From NCBI RefSeq assembly GCF_010183535.1, contig NC_071332.1, positions 10,664,001 to 10,728,000 on the forward strand: DNA of 64,000 bases. Direction: 5' to 3'. A program made the position numbers and the translations under genes. Below are positions 11,763 to 22,548 of the stretch, piece after piece (the stretch's first letter is position 1; the number at the start of each line of letters is the position of its first letter). Source of the DNA: Caenorhabditis remanei (lineage: Eukaryota > Nematoda > Chromadorea > Rhabditida > Rhabditidae). The notes under the pieces are model-generated. The model had not been told where the DNA came from, made no database searches, and saw only the letters and a program-made list of their open reading frames with translations.

Positions 11763-13900
11763 TTAAAAGGGAAATACCATCATGTAGGGAAGCGAAACTT
11801 TTTTCAGCTTTGGATTATTTATAATTCGGATAACAGGAATGGTTTCTGAAAAGTAAATAAGCATTTAGTTATTGCCGAGCCAAGTAAATTACCATGAAGA
11901 AAATATATGTAATTGAGAGAATTCAGAAACCTGATGTCTTCTAAATTGGTATTCTGAATAGTCAAAGATCCATATATGTCTCGTATTGTCTCTGTTAGTT
12001 TCCCCACATGTTCTTCATCACCAGAGTCAATTACTACATTTCCAAAAATAATGACGCAATCAGAATCCAAATTCTTCATACTCGTGAAGTTACAAGATTT
12101 TGTATAGCCAGTGTCCATCTCAGTTTCACAGAACTTTGCTTGTAAGTTTTTGAATCTGACTGTGGAAAGAGCAGTAACTTCTTGATAAGTTAGACAGAAA
12201 TCTGGATGCAAATTTTCTAAATTCATACTTCCTTCCCATTGATACTCAACGTTGCCCACCAAGTAATACTGAAAAAATAATTATAAAAAAGGCGTAGTAA
12301 GGAAAATAGTTTCTCCGTTCCTATCATCTTCAAATTTCTTAACAAGATCTACAAAACCAATTCGAAGCACCCAATTTATTTACCGATACAGCGTTCAATC
12401 CTAATCTGATCATATTCGGATTGTCGTGGATATCGAGAATCACTGTTTCTGGACTGTCAAAACTTCGCCCTCTGACTTTCTCAAGATGTTTAAAAAACGA
12501 TAAATCGGTGAAGTTAGTATAAGCAATTTCAATATTTCCTTTGATGACGCTGATTTTTGAGAGAGATTTTAAGTCGGGACTTGTTCTCATGTTTGTCAAT
12601 TCGAGACCATTAAATAATGCAATGCATTTTTTGTAACTTTTCATGTTCCCAGAAGTTAACTGATCTCCTCGACAACCTGAAACAAAAAAGAGATTCGGGA
12701 AAGATATAAACTATTTTTACCACAGTCTTTCTTATTATTGTATACTTGAATTTCCAGAAATTGATTATAATTAGAGCTCTCACATAATGTACTGACGTCT
12801 AGTTTTGTATTATTCAAAACATAAAAAGGGCATTCTTCCGATGGTGTCGATATAGGATAAGTATTGTAAATTGCTTTCGCATCTATTAACTGCGAATTAT
12901 TCACAATTGACGTTCCAGCTGGAATATTGATAGTTTAGTGTTCGATAACCTTTTTTTTTGAAGTTTACCCGGATAACAAAAATAGTTCAGGGTTGTTTCG
13001 GAAGAAGATAGAAAAGATAAATTCTGAAAACTCGTATTCTCAATTCTCATTCCACCACGAAGAGTTTGAAGTGGTTCGAATAGAGCTTTCAGCTGGAAAT
13101 AAGGCAGATCCGTGTTTTCATTCACAACAAGAATCCCGCAAATGCTACTACAAGAAAGAGGATAAAATGGAAGAGTTTTTGAAGTAATTTCAGAATGTTT
13201 GAATGTGCAATTAGGATCTGAAAAAAAGACGGATTGAGGTATCTCATTACAGGGTGGCTGTTTAGTTATGAGACATTTGTTTTTATACGTAGAAAAAATC
13301 TGGGTGTTTGTAAGAAAAAGTGACTATATTTTATGAAACTATTTATTTGTGAATAGTATTTCATGGTCGCGCGACACGCCTTCAAATGCGCCGAATGAAC
13401 GATCCGCGCCGCATATTGGCAACTATTCGGACTAGCAACAAAGCTTCAACAATTCAACCTTTATCAAATCGTGAGATGGTCTGATCGTTAGTCTAAAAAG
13501 CTTGCTAAAGGTCTTCTGAACACTATTCAGCCCTCAATCCGAATTTTACGGAATCGCTCACGGTGGGGACCTCTCTGGCATCAGAAGGGTCTACTTTTCT
13601 GGGTTTATGTGGAAAAATGTGATTATCACCACAGCGATAAGCAAAAACTTAGCACCAAAACGTTTAACATGTGTGACACACTGTAAATATAGTTTAAATA
13701 CGTTTAACATTTCCTAGACTAATGGTCACTGTCTCTTAATAAAACTCCGATTTTTCTATGCAAAGTCTCCATACTCAATAGCCACTCTGTATACATTACT
13801 CACTGCATCGGTAATAACTTAAAACTGCTTGTAAATCTTCTTCGAAATCAGATGACACGCTAAAGAATAAGCAAATAGAAAGCAAGAAGAAACACCTCAT
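11763..13900 (-). CDS. Secreted receptor-L-domain protein, irld-like (6 exons, 431 aa)
   Basis: Belongs to the nematode-expanded family with insulin/EGF-receptor L domains, ligand-binding-type leucine-rich folds without a kinase. Exons in transcript order: 13804-13900, 12969-13217, 12721-12918, 12384-12676, 11893-12268, 11763-11845; they sum to exactly 432 codons. Residues 1-18 (MRCFFLLSICLFFSVSS) form a signal peptide. L-domain hallmarks occur twice: ISVIKGNIEI / LDIHDNPNMIRLGL and DCVIIFGNVVI / DIYGSLTIQNTNLEDI / PVIRIINNPKLKKVSLP. Many cysteines fit an extracellular fold. No transmembrane helix is visible, so a soluble form is inferred. Intron 1 (586 nt) contains the MITE at 13250-13789. 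It lies in the spacer between the histone arms. The function of these proteins is largely unknown; some are linked to sensory or insulin-related pathways. Confidence 0.85.
13250..13789. mobile_element. 540-bp mariner-type MITE inside intron 1 of the irld-like gene
   Basis: Imperfect terminal inverted repeats of about 70 bp: the left end begins CAGGGTGGCTGTTTAG and the right end, read on the other strand, begins CAGAGTGGCTATTGAG. Both ends are flanked by TA, the expected Tc1/mariner target duplication. No transposase reading frame is present. It fills most of the host intron without breaking the splice sites. Confidence 0.75.
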
Positions 13901-14185
13901 GAAAATATGAATCTGGTTGTTTTGAGCTTTTGAAGTTCTAGTCTTGAAAAAATTGAGCAATACTAATATATAGGTTTGTCTAAATTATAGCCTCTAGTTT
14001 TCTATGGGCAAGAAGATGACGAATACATAATTGGATCAAAAAATCAAATAAATGTGTTTAATCATGGCTGTACATACTATTTTTATCAGAGCAAATATAA
14101 GTGTAGTCACCATCCAAACGTTAATAAATGAGTATTGATAAGAAAAGACAATTGTGAGAGAATAATATAAACATTATACTTTAAA

Positions 14186-14779
14186 ATGGCTGATCTGAAA
14201 CTTTCTTTCCTCGGATTTTTAATCATCAACTCTTTTTTTCTTAATTTAACTGGAATATTCACAAGTAACTGGGTAATTGGATCTTCGTGGAACCAAGGTC
14301 TTGTTTTGGTATATGAATCAACTTTTCTTTCAAAGTTCATTATATTATTTTCAGAATGATGACAACGTAAACTTCTTTGCCGCTATATTCATGTTTGTGA
14401 CCCTTGCCGTATCGGTGATTCTGGTGATAATGTACTCATTCATTTAGTAAGTGAAAATTTTATTTTTCAAACACAAAACCAAAACAATTTATTTAAAGTT
14501 TCCAAACGAGAGATGGTGATTATCCAGATGGACTGAGGAAATGGTTCAGGATTAACAGCTTGTTTTCAGTTGTGAATGTTATACTGACTTCTATCGCGAT
14601 CATTTTAGTGAGACCTGTCGCCTATAGAAGCGAATATTATACCGTATGTTACCTCAATGTTTTCAAACATTTTTTAAACTTTGCAGTTGGGTTTCTCGGC
14701 ATGGCTTTGTTTGATATCATCTCTTATGGCTACTGCGATTGCAGCAACATCAGTATACATCGCAAGTGAAGAATTTTAA
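14186..14779 (+). CDS. Small four-TM claudin/Clc-like membrane protein (4 exons, 150 aa)
   Basis: Exons 14186-14308, 14355-14446, 14499-14643, 14687-14779 (151 codons) with good GT-AG sites. The protein has four hydrophobic segments: about residues 6-25, 48-70, 89-107 and 120-145. This is the tetraspan layout of claudin / Clc-like / PMP22-type proteins. A tryptophan-containing first extracellular loop (SNWVIGSSWNQG) follows TM1, but the claudin W-GLW-C-C signature cysteines are absent. It starts 285 bp from the divergent irld-like gene and ends only 46 bp from the convergent H2B copy. Family assignment rests on topology, so it is tentative; the gene structure itself is well supported. Confidence 0.72.
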
Positions 14780-14825
14780 GAGTTCATGATAAAAATAAGA
14801 TGAATGAAAATTAAAATTCTGGAAT

Positions 14826-15188
14826 TTATTTTAGGCAAATGAACATAGCCTTAGATCCCTCAGAGACAGCGTGCTTGGCGAGCTCTCCTGGAAGAATCAA
14901 ACGGACGGCCGTTTGAATTTCGCGGGAAGAGATGGTCGATCTCTTGTTGTAGTGAGCAAGACGAGAGGCCTCGGCGGCAATGCGCTCGAAGACGTCATTG
15001 ACGAACGAGTTCATGATCGACATAGCCTTGGAAGAGACTCCAGTGTCTGGATGGACCTGCTTGAGTACACGGTAGATGTACACAGAGTAGGACTCCTTAC
15101 GGGCATGCTTTCTCTTCTTTCCGTCCTTTGGCTTCGTGACGGTCTTGGCGGCTTTCTTGGCTCCTTTAGCAGATGGCTTTGGTGACAT
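14826..15188 (-). CDS. Divergent H2B copy without stem-loop (120 aa)
   Basis: The open frame matches the flanking H2B genes almost base for base from about codon 2 to codon 110. The canonical end [14 protein letters not shown] is replaced by [12 protein letters not shown], and residue 2 is Ser rather than Pro. The lysine corresponding to the H2B monoubiquitination site is therefore lost. There is no histone stem-loop downstream and no TATA/H2A partner upstream. Instead two splice-acceptor-like TTTTCAG sites (15201-15203 and 15218-15220, minus strand) precede the ATG, and a MITE begins 44 bp upstream of the start. It could be a replication-independent variant or a recent, still open pseudogene. 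The frame also continues upstream into the MITE for 22 codons. Confidence 0.7.
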   Translation of the reverse strand: MSPKPSAKGAKKAAKTVTKPKDGKKRKHARKESYSVYIYRVLKQVHPDTGVSSKAMSIMNSFVNDVFERIAAEASRLAHYNKRSTISSREIQTAVRLILPGELAKHAVSEGSKAMFICLK

Positions 15189-15231
15189 GAAGAAGAAAAA
15201 CTGAAAAAAACACTTAACTGAAAATAGGTAC

Positions 15232-15772
15232 ATATAAGACGGTTGAAATTTCAAATTTTTTTGCTAGCGAATTAAAAAATAGATTTCTGTAAATAATCTG
15301 TACTGAAAGTACAATATTTCCGTGAATTTGAACGATTATGCAATAAACTGGCAATTGCTAGAAAAAGTTGCACGTGAAGCACGGAGTTTTCCCACTTTGA
15401 TCTGTTCACGTCATTTTCTGTTCTTTTTTCAAAGTTTGCCCAAAAGTACAGAATCGGTATCGATACCGATTCTGTACTTTTGAATAGACTTGGATAAATC
15501 TTTTTTTCACGTGACCTTTTATGCAGAGTACAGAATCGGTATACATAGCGAATCTGGAGGAATTTCTGTACTTTTGAACAAACTTTGAAAAAAGAACAGA
15601 AAATGACGTGAACAGATCGAAGTGAAGCAAATTTGTTCTACATCATGATTTTTCACACATTTTTGAACGAAGTCTAAAACTAAAAAATAAATATGTACTA
15701 GTGCAAAATTTCTCAATTTTTAAGAAAATAAATTCGTGAGAAAGAAATTTTGAAATTTCGACCGTCTTATAT
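15232..15772. mobile_element. 541-bp palindromic MITE next to the H2B copy
   Basis: Terminal inverted repeats start ATATAAGACGGTTGAAATTT on the left and ATATAAGACGGTCGAAATTT on the right (opposite strand), continuing with weaker similarity for about 40 bp. Nested inside is a second inverted repeat (15393 to 15624) and a perfect 40-bp palindrome at 15442-15481. TA dinucleotides at both ends suggest a mariner-type MITE. No coding capacity. Confidence 0.78.
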
Positions 15773-16278
15773 AGCAAGAAAATATGATATAAATGAAAAT
15801 CAGTGTTTTTAATGTTGTTAAACGAAATATTTTGTCAGTGAAGAATATAAAAGCAACTGATTGTATTTAAGTTCAGTAACCAAAAGAGGAGAAAAATTGG
15901 CATACATAACCTAATGAAAATACTTTGGCTTTTAATGCAAAACATGTATTTATTAAAAATTATGAAATTCACCGGTTTTCCATGTACCTAATTTCGTAAC
16001 CAGTGTTATGAAATTTGACAACTTTTCTTAGTGACTAGAAAAAATAAAATCAAAATAGTCGTACGACTAGTCGTGTATTTTTCTACACTTGATACTGATT
16101 TCAATCTTGCATTGGTTTCATTTGGAATTCTTCTCACAATAATATTTGACAAATAACTGTATTTGTAGGAGGTCGTTGATGATATGAAGCAAAAATATTT
16201 TGCTAACAGTAGGATTGATCTGGACGATGACCGCCCAAATAGCGGAAAACGGAAGGTAATTAATACAAACGAAAACAT
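15773..16278. other. AT-rich intergenic sequence between MITE and arm 2
   Basis: About 500 bp of AT-rich DNA. A minus-strand open frame (about 16006-16278) has low-complexity composition and no splice context. Nothing is called here. Confidence 0.4.
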
Positions 16279-16318
16279 TTTATTTGAAACATAAAGATAG
16301 GATTTTGTGGATATTTGT

Positions 16319-16334
16319 GGCCCTAAAGAGGGCC
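16319..16334 (-). terminator. Histone mRNA 3' stem-loop (H4, arm 2)
   Basis: Minus-strand GGCCCTCTTTAGGGCC, 48 nt beyond the H4 stop, same flanks as in arm 1. Confidence 0.95.
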
Positions 16335-16382
16335 GTTGGGTTCGGTTGGTTTGATAGTATGAATCGGGAAAAGATAATAAAA

Positions 16383-17356
<974 letters not shown>

Positions 17357-17414
17357 ATTTCCATTTTTGGATCTTGAGACCGTTTCAATTCTCTAACCAA
17401 CTACCGAACCCAAC

Positions 17415-17430
17415 GGCCCTCTTTAGGGCC
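17415..17430 (+). terminator. Histone mRNA 3' stem-loop (H3, arm 2)
   Basis: GGCCCTCTTTAGGGCC, 58 nt past the H3 stop, flanked by AACCCAAC and ACAAAT. Confidence 0.95.
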
Positions 17431-17839
17431 ACAAATATCGAAAATCCAAACATTCCTCTGTTTCAATAAATATATTTCTAATTTTATTTCACTCACTTGT
17501 TTGTCTTATTTTTTTTATAAAAGTATTACAAGACTCGACCAGAGCATGTCTGATCTAATGTATCAACTGTTTTTCTGACGGTTTATGAGTTAGATTTGAA
17601 TTTGTTATCAGTTCACACACTATACTCTTTCTCTCTTCTTATCATGCAATACCCATCATCTATTTGAAATTTGAAATGGCTAACATTCTTCGTTCATAAG
17701 TTTGGCGCCAAACCAGTTTGAAAACACTTTTTGAATTGAATACACGACTGGGGCTGATTCCAAAGTTAGCTCATGAAGACCTGATATTTTATCTGCAAAG
17801 CCGTTCGAAGTTAAACATCATCTGAAGGATTACCGTAAA

Positions 17840-18003
17840 TACTGTATTATAACGGCATGTCGTTATATTTTTCAACTTCCTCCGAGAGTCATTTTGTGGT
17901 TCAATAAAATTAAAGAAAAAACGTTTTTGGACGATAAGAGATACACCCTGATACTCATATTGATGGATTCAGAGTATAGATGGGGTGCCGTTATAATACA
18001 GTA
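17840..18003. repeat. 164-bp MITE, copy in arm 2
   Basis: Same element as at 9387-9550, with the same 18-bp perfect inverted ends. Its presence at the mirrored position shows the insertion came before the duplication, or was copied by conversion. Confidence 0.75.
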
Positions 18004-18176
18004 TTCACATTATATTGATTGGTTACCACAAATACAGTCCCGAAGGAATGGATGATTGAAACAGTTCAAAAGTAGATCTGGGAAAGGTCGTTCTTGTTCT
18101 GATTCATAGTAATCTATAATTATACAACTGGAAAAAAATCTTTATTTAAAACAAAAAAGGATTTCTGGGTATTTGT

Positions 18177-18192
18177 GGCCCTAAAGAGGGCC
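18177..18192 (-). terminator. Histone mRNA 3' stem-loop (H2A, arm 2)
   Basis: Minus-strand GGCCCTCTTTAGGGCC, 36 nt past the H2A stop. Confidence 0.95.
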
Positions 18193-18228
18193 GTTGGGTT
18201 CGGTAAATTGGTTTCAGAGAGAAAGTTC

Positions 18229-18612
18229 TTATTCCTTGTCTCCTCCAGTCTTCTTTGGGAGAAGAACTGCTTGGATGTTTGGAAGAACTCCTCCTTGAGC
18301 GATGGTAACTCCAGCCAACAGCTTGTTCAATTCCTCGTCGTTACGGACGGCAAGTTGAAGATGTCTTGGGGCAATTCTGGTCTTCTTGTTGTCACGGGCA
18401 GCGTTTCCAGCCAACTCGAGAACCTCAGCAGCGAGGTATTCGAGAACGGCAGCCAGGTAAACTGGGGCTCCAGCTCCAACACGTTGAGCGTAGTTTCCTT
18501 TACGGAGAATACGATGAAGACGTCCAACTGGGAATTGGAGTCCGGCTCTTGATGAGCGAGACTTGGCCTTTCCTCCGGTCTTTGCCTTTCCTCCCTTTCC
18601 GCGTCCAGACAT
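18229..18612 (-). CDS. Histone H2A, arm 2 (127 aa)
   Basis: Protein identical to the arm 1 H2A, ending PKKTGGDKE. Intronless; divergent from the arm 2 H2B. Confidence 0.98.
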   Translation of the reverse strand: MSGRGKGGKAKTGGKAKSRSSRAGLQFPVGRLHRILRKGNYAQRVGAGAPVYLAAVLEYLAAEVLELAGNAARDNKKTRIAPRHLQLAVRNDEELNKLLAGVTIAQGGVLPNIQAVLLPKKTGGDKE

Positions 18613-18866
18613 GGTTGATGAGTTGGTAGATGTAGAATACGATCTGAACGATTGAGGGGGCCCTTCTTCTATTTATACGATTTTCCGGTGGGTAGGCGGT
18701 GAGTGAGAGAGACAATGAAGCAAGGAGAGACTGTGTACTCGGCATGCGGAGGAGAATGACGGTGTGTCCCCACAGAAGTCCCGCCCCACCACCGGAGAAC
18801 AATTCAAATAAGAATGGACACAACCCAATTCCTTACACTTGTCATCAAGTCCAATCTCTCATCACC
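18613..18866. promoter_or_regulatory. Divergent H2A-H2B promoter, arm 2
   Basis: Mirror copy of 8524-8777. The H2A TATAAATA is at 18670-18677 on the minus strand; toward H2B only an AAATAAGA-type element is seen at about 18804-18811. Confidence 0.75.
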
Positions 18867-19235
18867 ATGCCACCAAAGCCATCTGCTAAAGGAGCCAAGA
18901 AAGCCGCCAAGACCGTCACGAAGCCAAAGGACGGAAAGAAGAGAAAGCATGCCCGTAAGGAGTCCTACTCTGTGTACATCTACCGTGTACTCAAGCAGGT
19001 TCATCCAGACACTGGAGTCTCTTCCAAGGCTATGTCGATCATGAACTCGTTCGTCAATGACGTCTTCGAGCGCATCGCCGCCGAGGCCTCTCGTCTTGCT
19101 CACTACAACAAGAGATCGACCATCTCTTCCCGCGAAATTCAAACGGCCGTCCGTTTGATTCTTCCAGGAGAGCTCGCCAAGCACGCTGTCTCTGAGGGAA
19201 CCAAGGCTGTTACCAAGTACACCTCAAGCAAGTAA
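18867..19235 (+). CDS. Histone H2B, arm 2 (122 aa)
   Basis: Protein identical to the arm 1 H2B ([15 protein letters not shown] to YTSSK) with the normal AVTK ubiquitination site. Stem-loop at 19272-19287. It differs synonymously from arm 1 at an isoleucine/alanine stretch in the middle of the fold. Confidence 0.98.
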   Translation: MPPKPSAKGAKKAAKTVTKPKDGKKRKHARKESYSVYIYRVLKQVHPDTGVSSKAMSIMNSFVNDVFERIAAEASRLAHYNKRSTISSREIQTAVRLILPGELAKHAVSEGTKAVTKYTSSK

Positions 19236-19271
19236 GCTGTCAGCTGAAAGCATCCTTCTACCGAACCCAAC

Positions 19272-19287
19272 GGCCCTCTTTAGGGCC
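19272..19287 (+). terminator. Histone mRNA 3' stem-loop (H2B, arm 2)
   Basis: GGCCCTCTTTAGGGCC, 37 nt past the H2B stop; an AATAAA follows at about 19321. Confidence 0.95.
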
Positions 19288-19539
19288 ACAAATATCTGAG
19301 AATCCAAATTTCATTATGTTCAATAAACTACTGTTCTCATACTTTTTTCTCATTGATAATTTTTAAATCTGCATTATTTCAAGCTAATCAGTTTCAACAA
19401 TATTTTAGTCTCTACTACCAGCACGGATTGCATTAACATTCGAAAGAGTACTGCGCCCATGTACAGTATCAATGCGTCGTGTTGAATTCAAATATCAAAG
19501 AATCATTGGCGCCAAAATCCAATTCAACGCTCACACTCC

Positions 19540-20323
19540 GATGTAATGACTTTTGTTTTCATAGATGTGCTGTCAGTAACGAGGTCAACTGGAACTTTTC
19601 CGTACTTTCGAATTGTATTTTCCTTCAAAAAACGGAAAGTCAAAATCAGCAATTCATCATAGAAGTGTATAGAAAAAGAACTGGAAAATGCAGCACTGGA
19701 AAAAGTGTCACATATAGACATCATAGACAATCAATTGAAGAGGTCTAACCGTCCTGTCGGATGTGCATACTTCACAATTTCTTGAACGGTATTGTTGATT
19801 TTCAGTGTGTTCTTCAAAAGTTCTATTCAAATGACCACAGGTAACTGTTTATCATATTTCTAAATTTCAACAAAAAATGTATTTCTGAGGTTGTATATTT
19901 ATTATGAGGAAATTGTTTGTGAGCTTTTTTGTTTGTCAACAGGAAATGTATACTAAATATGAAAACACGACGGACAATCAATATGTTTTCTTTCTCCTAA
20001 AAGAGGTTAACGACTGAAAAATAATAGTGTGGGCGTTGAAGAAAACAAATTTCTCCTTGGTCAGTTGAAGCTCTTTCAACCTTCTTTTTATTTGCATGAA
20101 ATTTTGAAATATCAATATATATAACCACAACCACTGCTAACATTTCATTTCTTCAGTACTTGAAAATATAGAAATTGTTTGTTTTTCAAGCTTATCTTGT
20201 TTTCCCATTTGGCTGAACTGATAATTTCCCTTCCCAATTTCAAGTAAAAATCAGCTCAGTTAGAACTGAATTTTCAGAAAACTGACTCTATATCAACCCA
20301 TTGCTCTACTCAGTTGACTTGTG
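19540..20323. other. Intergenic region before otopetrin paralog C
   Basis: The first 50 bp still match the outer flank of arm 1 weakly. The rest has no supported exon, and presumably carries the promoter of paralog C. Confidence 0.45.
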
Positions 20324-22274
20324 ATGGTAATATGGAAGCAGTAAGTAATTCTTCATTCTTGTTTTCGATCATCTTATTACTTAATAATTTATTTTCAGTT
20401 TTCAACAACATCTGGCTCCGTATTTGTTTGTGATCTACACCCTAGTATGGACAATAATTTGTTGCATGATAGAGTTCAGTCCAACTTTTCAATCCGATGA
20501 TTATTGGTACTCGTACAGCATTTTTGGTTGCTGTAACCTATCTATCTCAATCATTTTCTTCGTAATTGTCGGTTTGACAACATGGGAAAAATGGACGGTG
20601 AGAAAAAGAAAAACCTGTGAATGTTCTCATCTACTGTGGTTTTCCAGTTTCTTCGGATCAAAGATTCTGATATTGTTGGTATCGGTGCTTCAGTATTTTT
20701 CTTACGTCTTGGAGCAGTGTGTAATATGATTATACTCATATTAAATTTGAAATATTTTGGTTTTTTAGTGTTCTCTATTGGTGCAATTGTTCTCTGGGGA
20801 ATCGAATTCTTTCTTGCTTTTGCTCAGAGTGTTCGTCCGGGTTTATGCATCTTGCGAACTTGTCTCTACATCGTTTTCCACGCGGCACAACTCATATTCA
20901 TCTTCAAAAGCCAACGAATTATTTTCCATTGCGATCGGCTTCTGGTATTCTTTGGGTTGGCTCATACAATAGCTGTGAATCTATGGATCTGGGTGTCACT
21001 GTGCATTGCTAAATCAGGAATTTCAAACAATAACAATGACGTGTACCACATAAATTATGATCGGTCATCTGGATGGATTTTGCATGCCACAGAGCCACCA
21101 ACAGTTGTTGACATTATTTTTGAAGTAAGGCGTTTTGTTTTCTTCATTGTTTCATTGAAATTTTTCAGAGACATGAGAAACAACTTCGAGCTGTTAAATT
21201 ATTCGGAAATACTGCAATCACTCTTCTAACAGGAAACGTGGAGTTTTGTCTCATTGCTGTAGGAGTCTGTCTGAGTTTATTCTATACGGTTGCATTCAGC
21301 GAAGAAACTCATAACCATCGAAAAGCTCATTACATTGGGTTTGACTATAGGAACACGGGAGTCAGCATGGTACTTGGATACATAATGATCATTCTTCTGT
21401 GTCTGAGTATCGCTTTCGGAGATATTCTCAGGAACAGCCAGTACGATAAAGCAGCTGGAATGATAATGGGAATTTTTGGCTTGTCGTATTATCTTATTTC
21501 AATCGTTGTTTGTCTAATTGTGTATCACTGCCTATTCGCTCATATCGCGAGAAATCAAGACTTTGTGATCTCTCCGAATCGAGATGCGATGTCTCACGAG
21601 AAAACAATCAATGTAATATTCCTGATGGTGGGAGCGAGTGGAGAAGTTTTATATTGTTCAATGGGACTTCTTGGAGTTATACGAGGAGATTCATTATCAG
21701 ATGACAAAGGACTTGTGTTGGGTACTTTCGTAATTCGAGCGATTGAAGTTATTCTTCAAGCTCTTCTCCTTTTTTATCTCCTGAAAAAGGGAAGTATTAT
21801 TGAGCCCTGTGATACTATTGGAAAACAATCAATCACATTTTTGATCATATTTAATATGATATTGTTTGGATTCCACACACTCGAAGGTGAGAGCTTCAAA
21901 CGTCGGTTGCGACTAATAAACTTTGAAAAACACGTTCAGGTTCGATCCGATCGTTTGGCTTCCCTGAAAAACTGGACGATACCAGTAAAGTTTTCCTCAA
22001 AATAAGCCTTCCTCTCGTGGTGTTTTTTCGTTTTCACTGCTCAGTCTGCTTTGCTGAAATTTGGAAAATCTACTATCATCTAGATCCCAAAACCCGTACA
22101 TCTTCCATGAGGTCTACTCCGAACTCTCAGCCTGATTTATCAGTAAACACCACTGCTCATGCTCTCACTTCTACTTCAACTCAACTTTCTGCTGAAGCTT
22201 TAGTTGATTCTGACTTTTTGGAGACTTCTAATGACTATACGGATATTAATCAGATTCTTTCAACTCATTCATGA
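20324..22274 (+). CDS. Otopetrin-like proton channel, paralog C (6 exons, 565 aa)
   Basis: Third family member, more diverged. Exons 20324-20340, 20399-20597, 20648-20720, 20769-21124, 21169-21886, 21940-22274 sum to 566 codons. Hallmarks: GIGASVFFLRLGAV followed by GAIVLWGIEFFL, HTIAVNLWIWVSL, VIFLMVGASGEVLY and PLVVFFRFHCSVCFAEIW. The intron after the LRLGAV exon falls at the same place and phase as in paralogs A and B, showing common origin. The RKLQYRIHSHG block is replaced by a diverged sequence. The C-terminal tail is longer, Ser/Thr-rich and presumably cytosolic. AATAAA at 22295-22300. It is separated from paralog B by the 12-kb histone block. Confidence 0.88.
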
Positions 22275-22548
22275 CAATGTTTATTATTAAATTGAATAAA
22301 TTGACACAAAATCAATCAAATACAAAAACAACAAAAGAATTGGGGGAACTTTGAGCTGGACAACCCGCAAAAGTACACACACAATGGGATGAATTCAAAT
22401 GGAAACTGGGAAAGAAACAAAATTCAAAAGAAGAAAAGACGGCAGAGATCATACAAGTTCAGTAAACCTGCAACAAGTGTTGAGAGAGAATGAATTGGTT
22501 GCGGAAGAAGATGAAATGGGCAAGAAAAGAACAAAAAGAACTGGCAGT

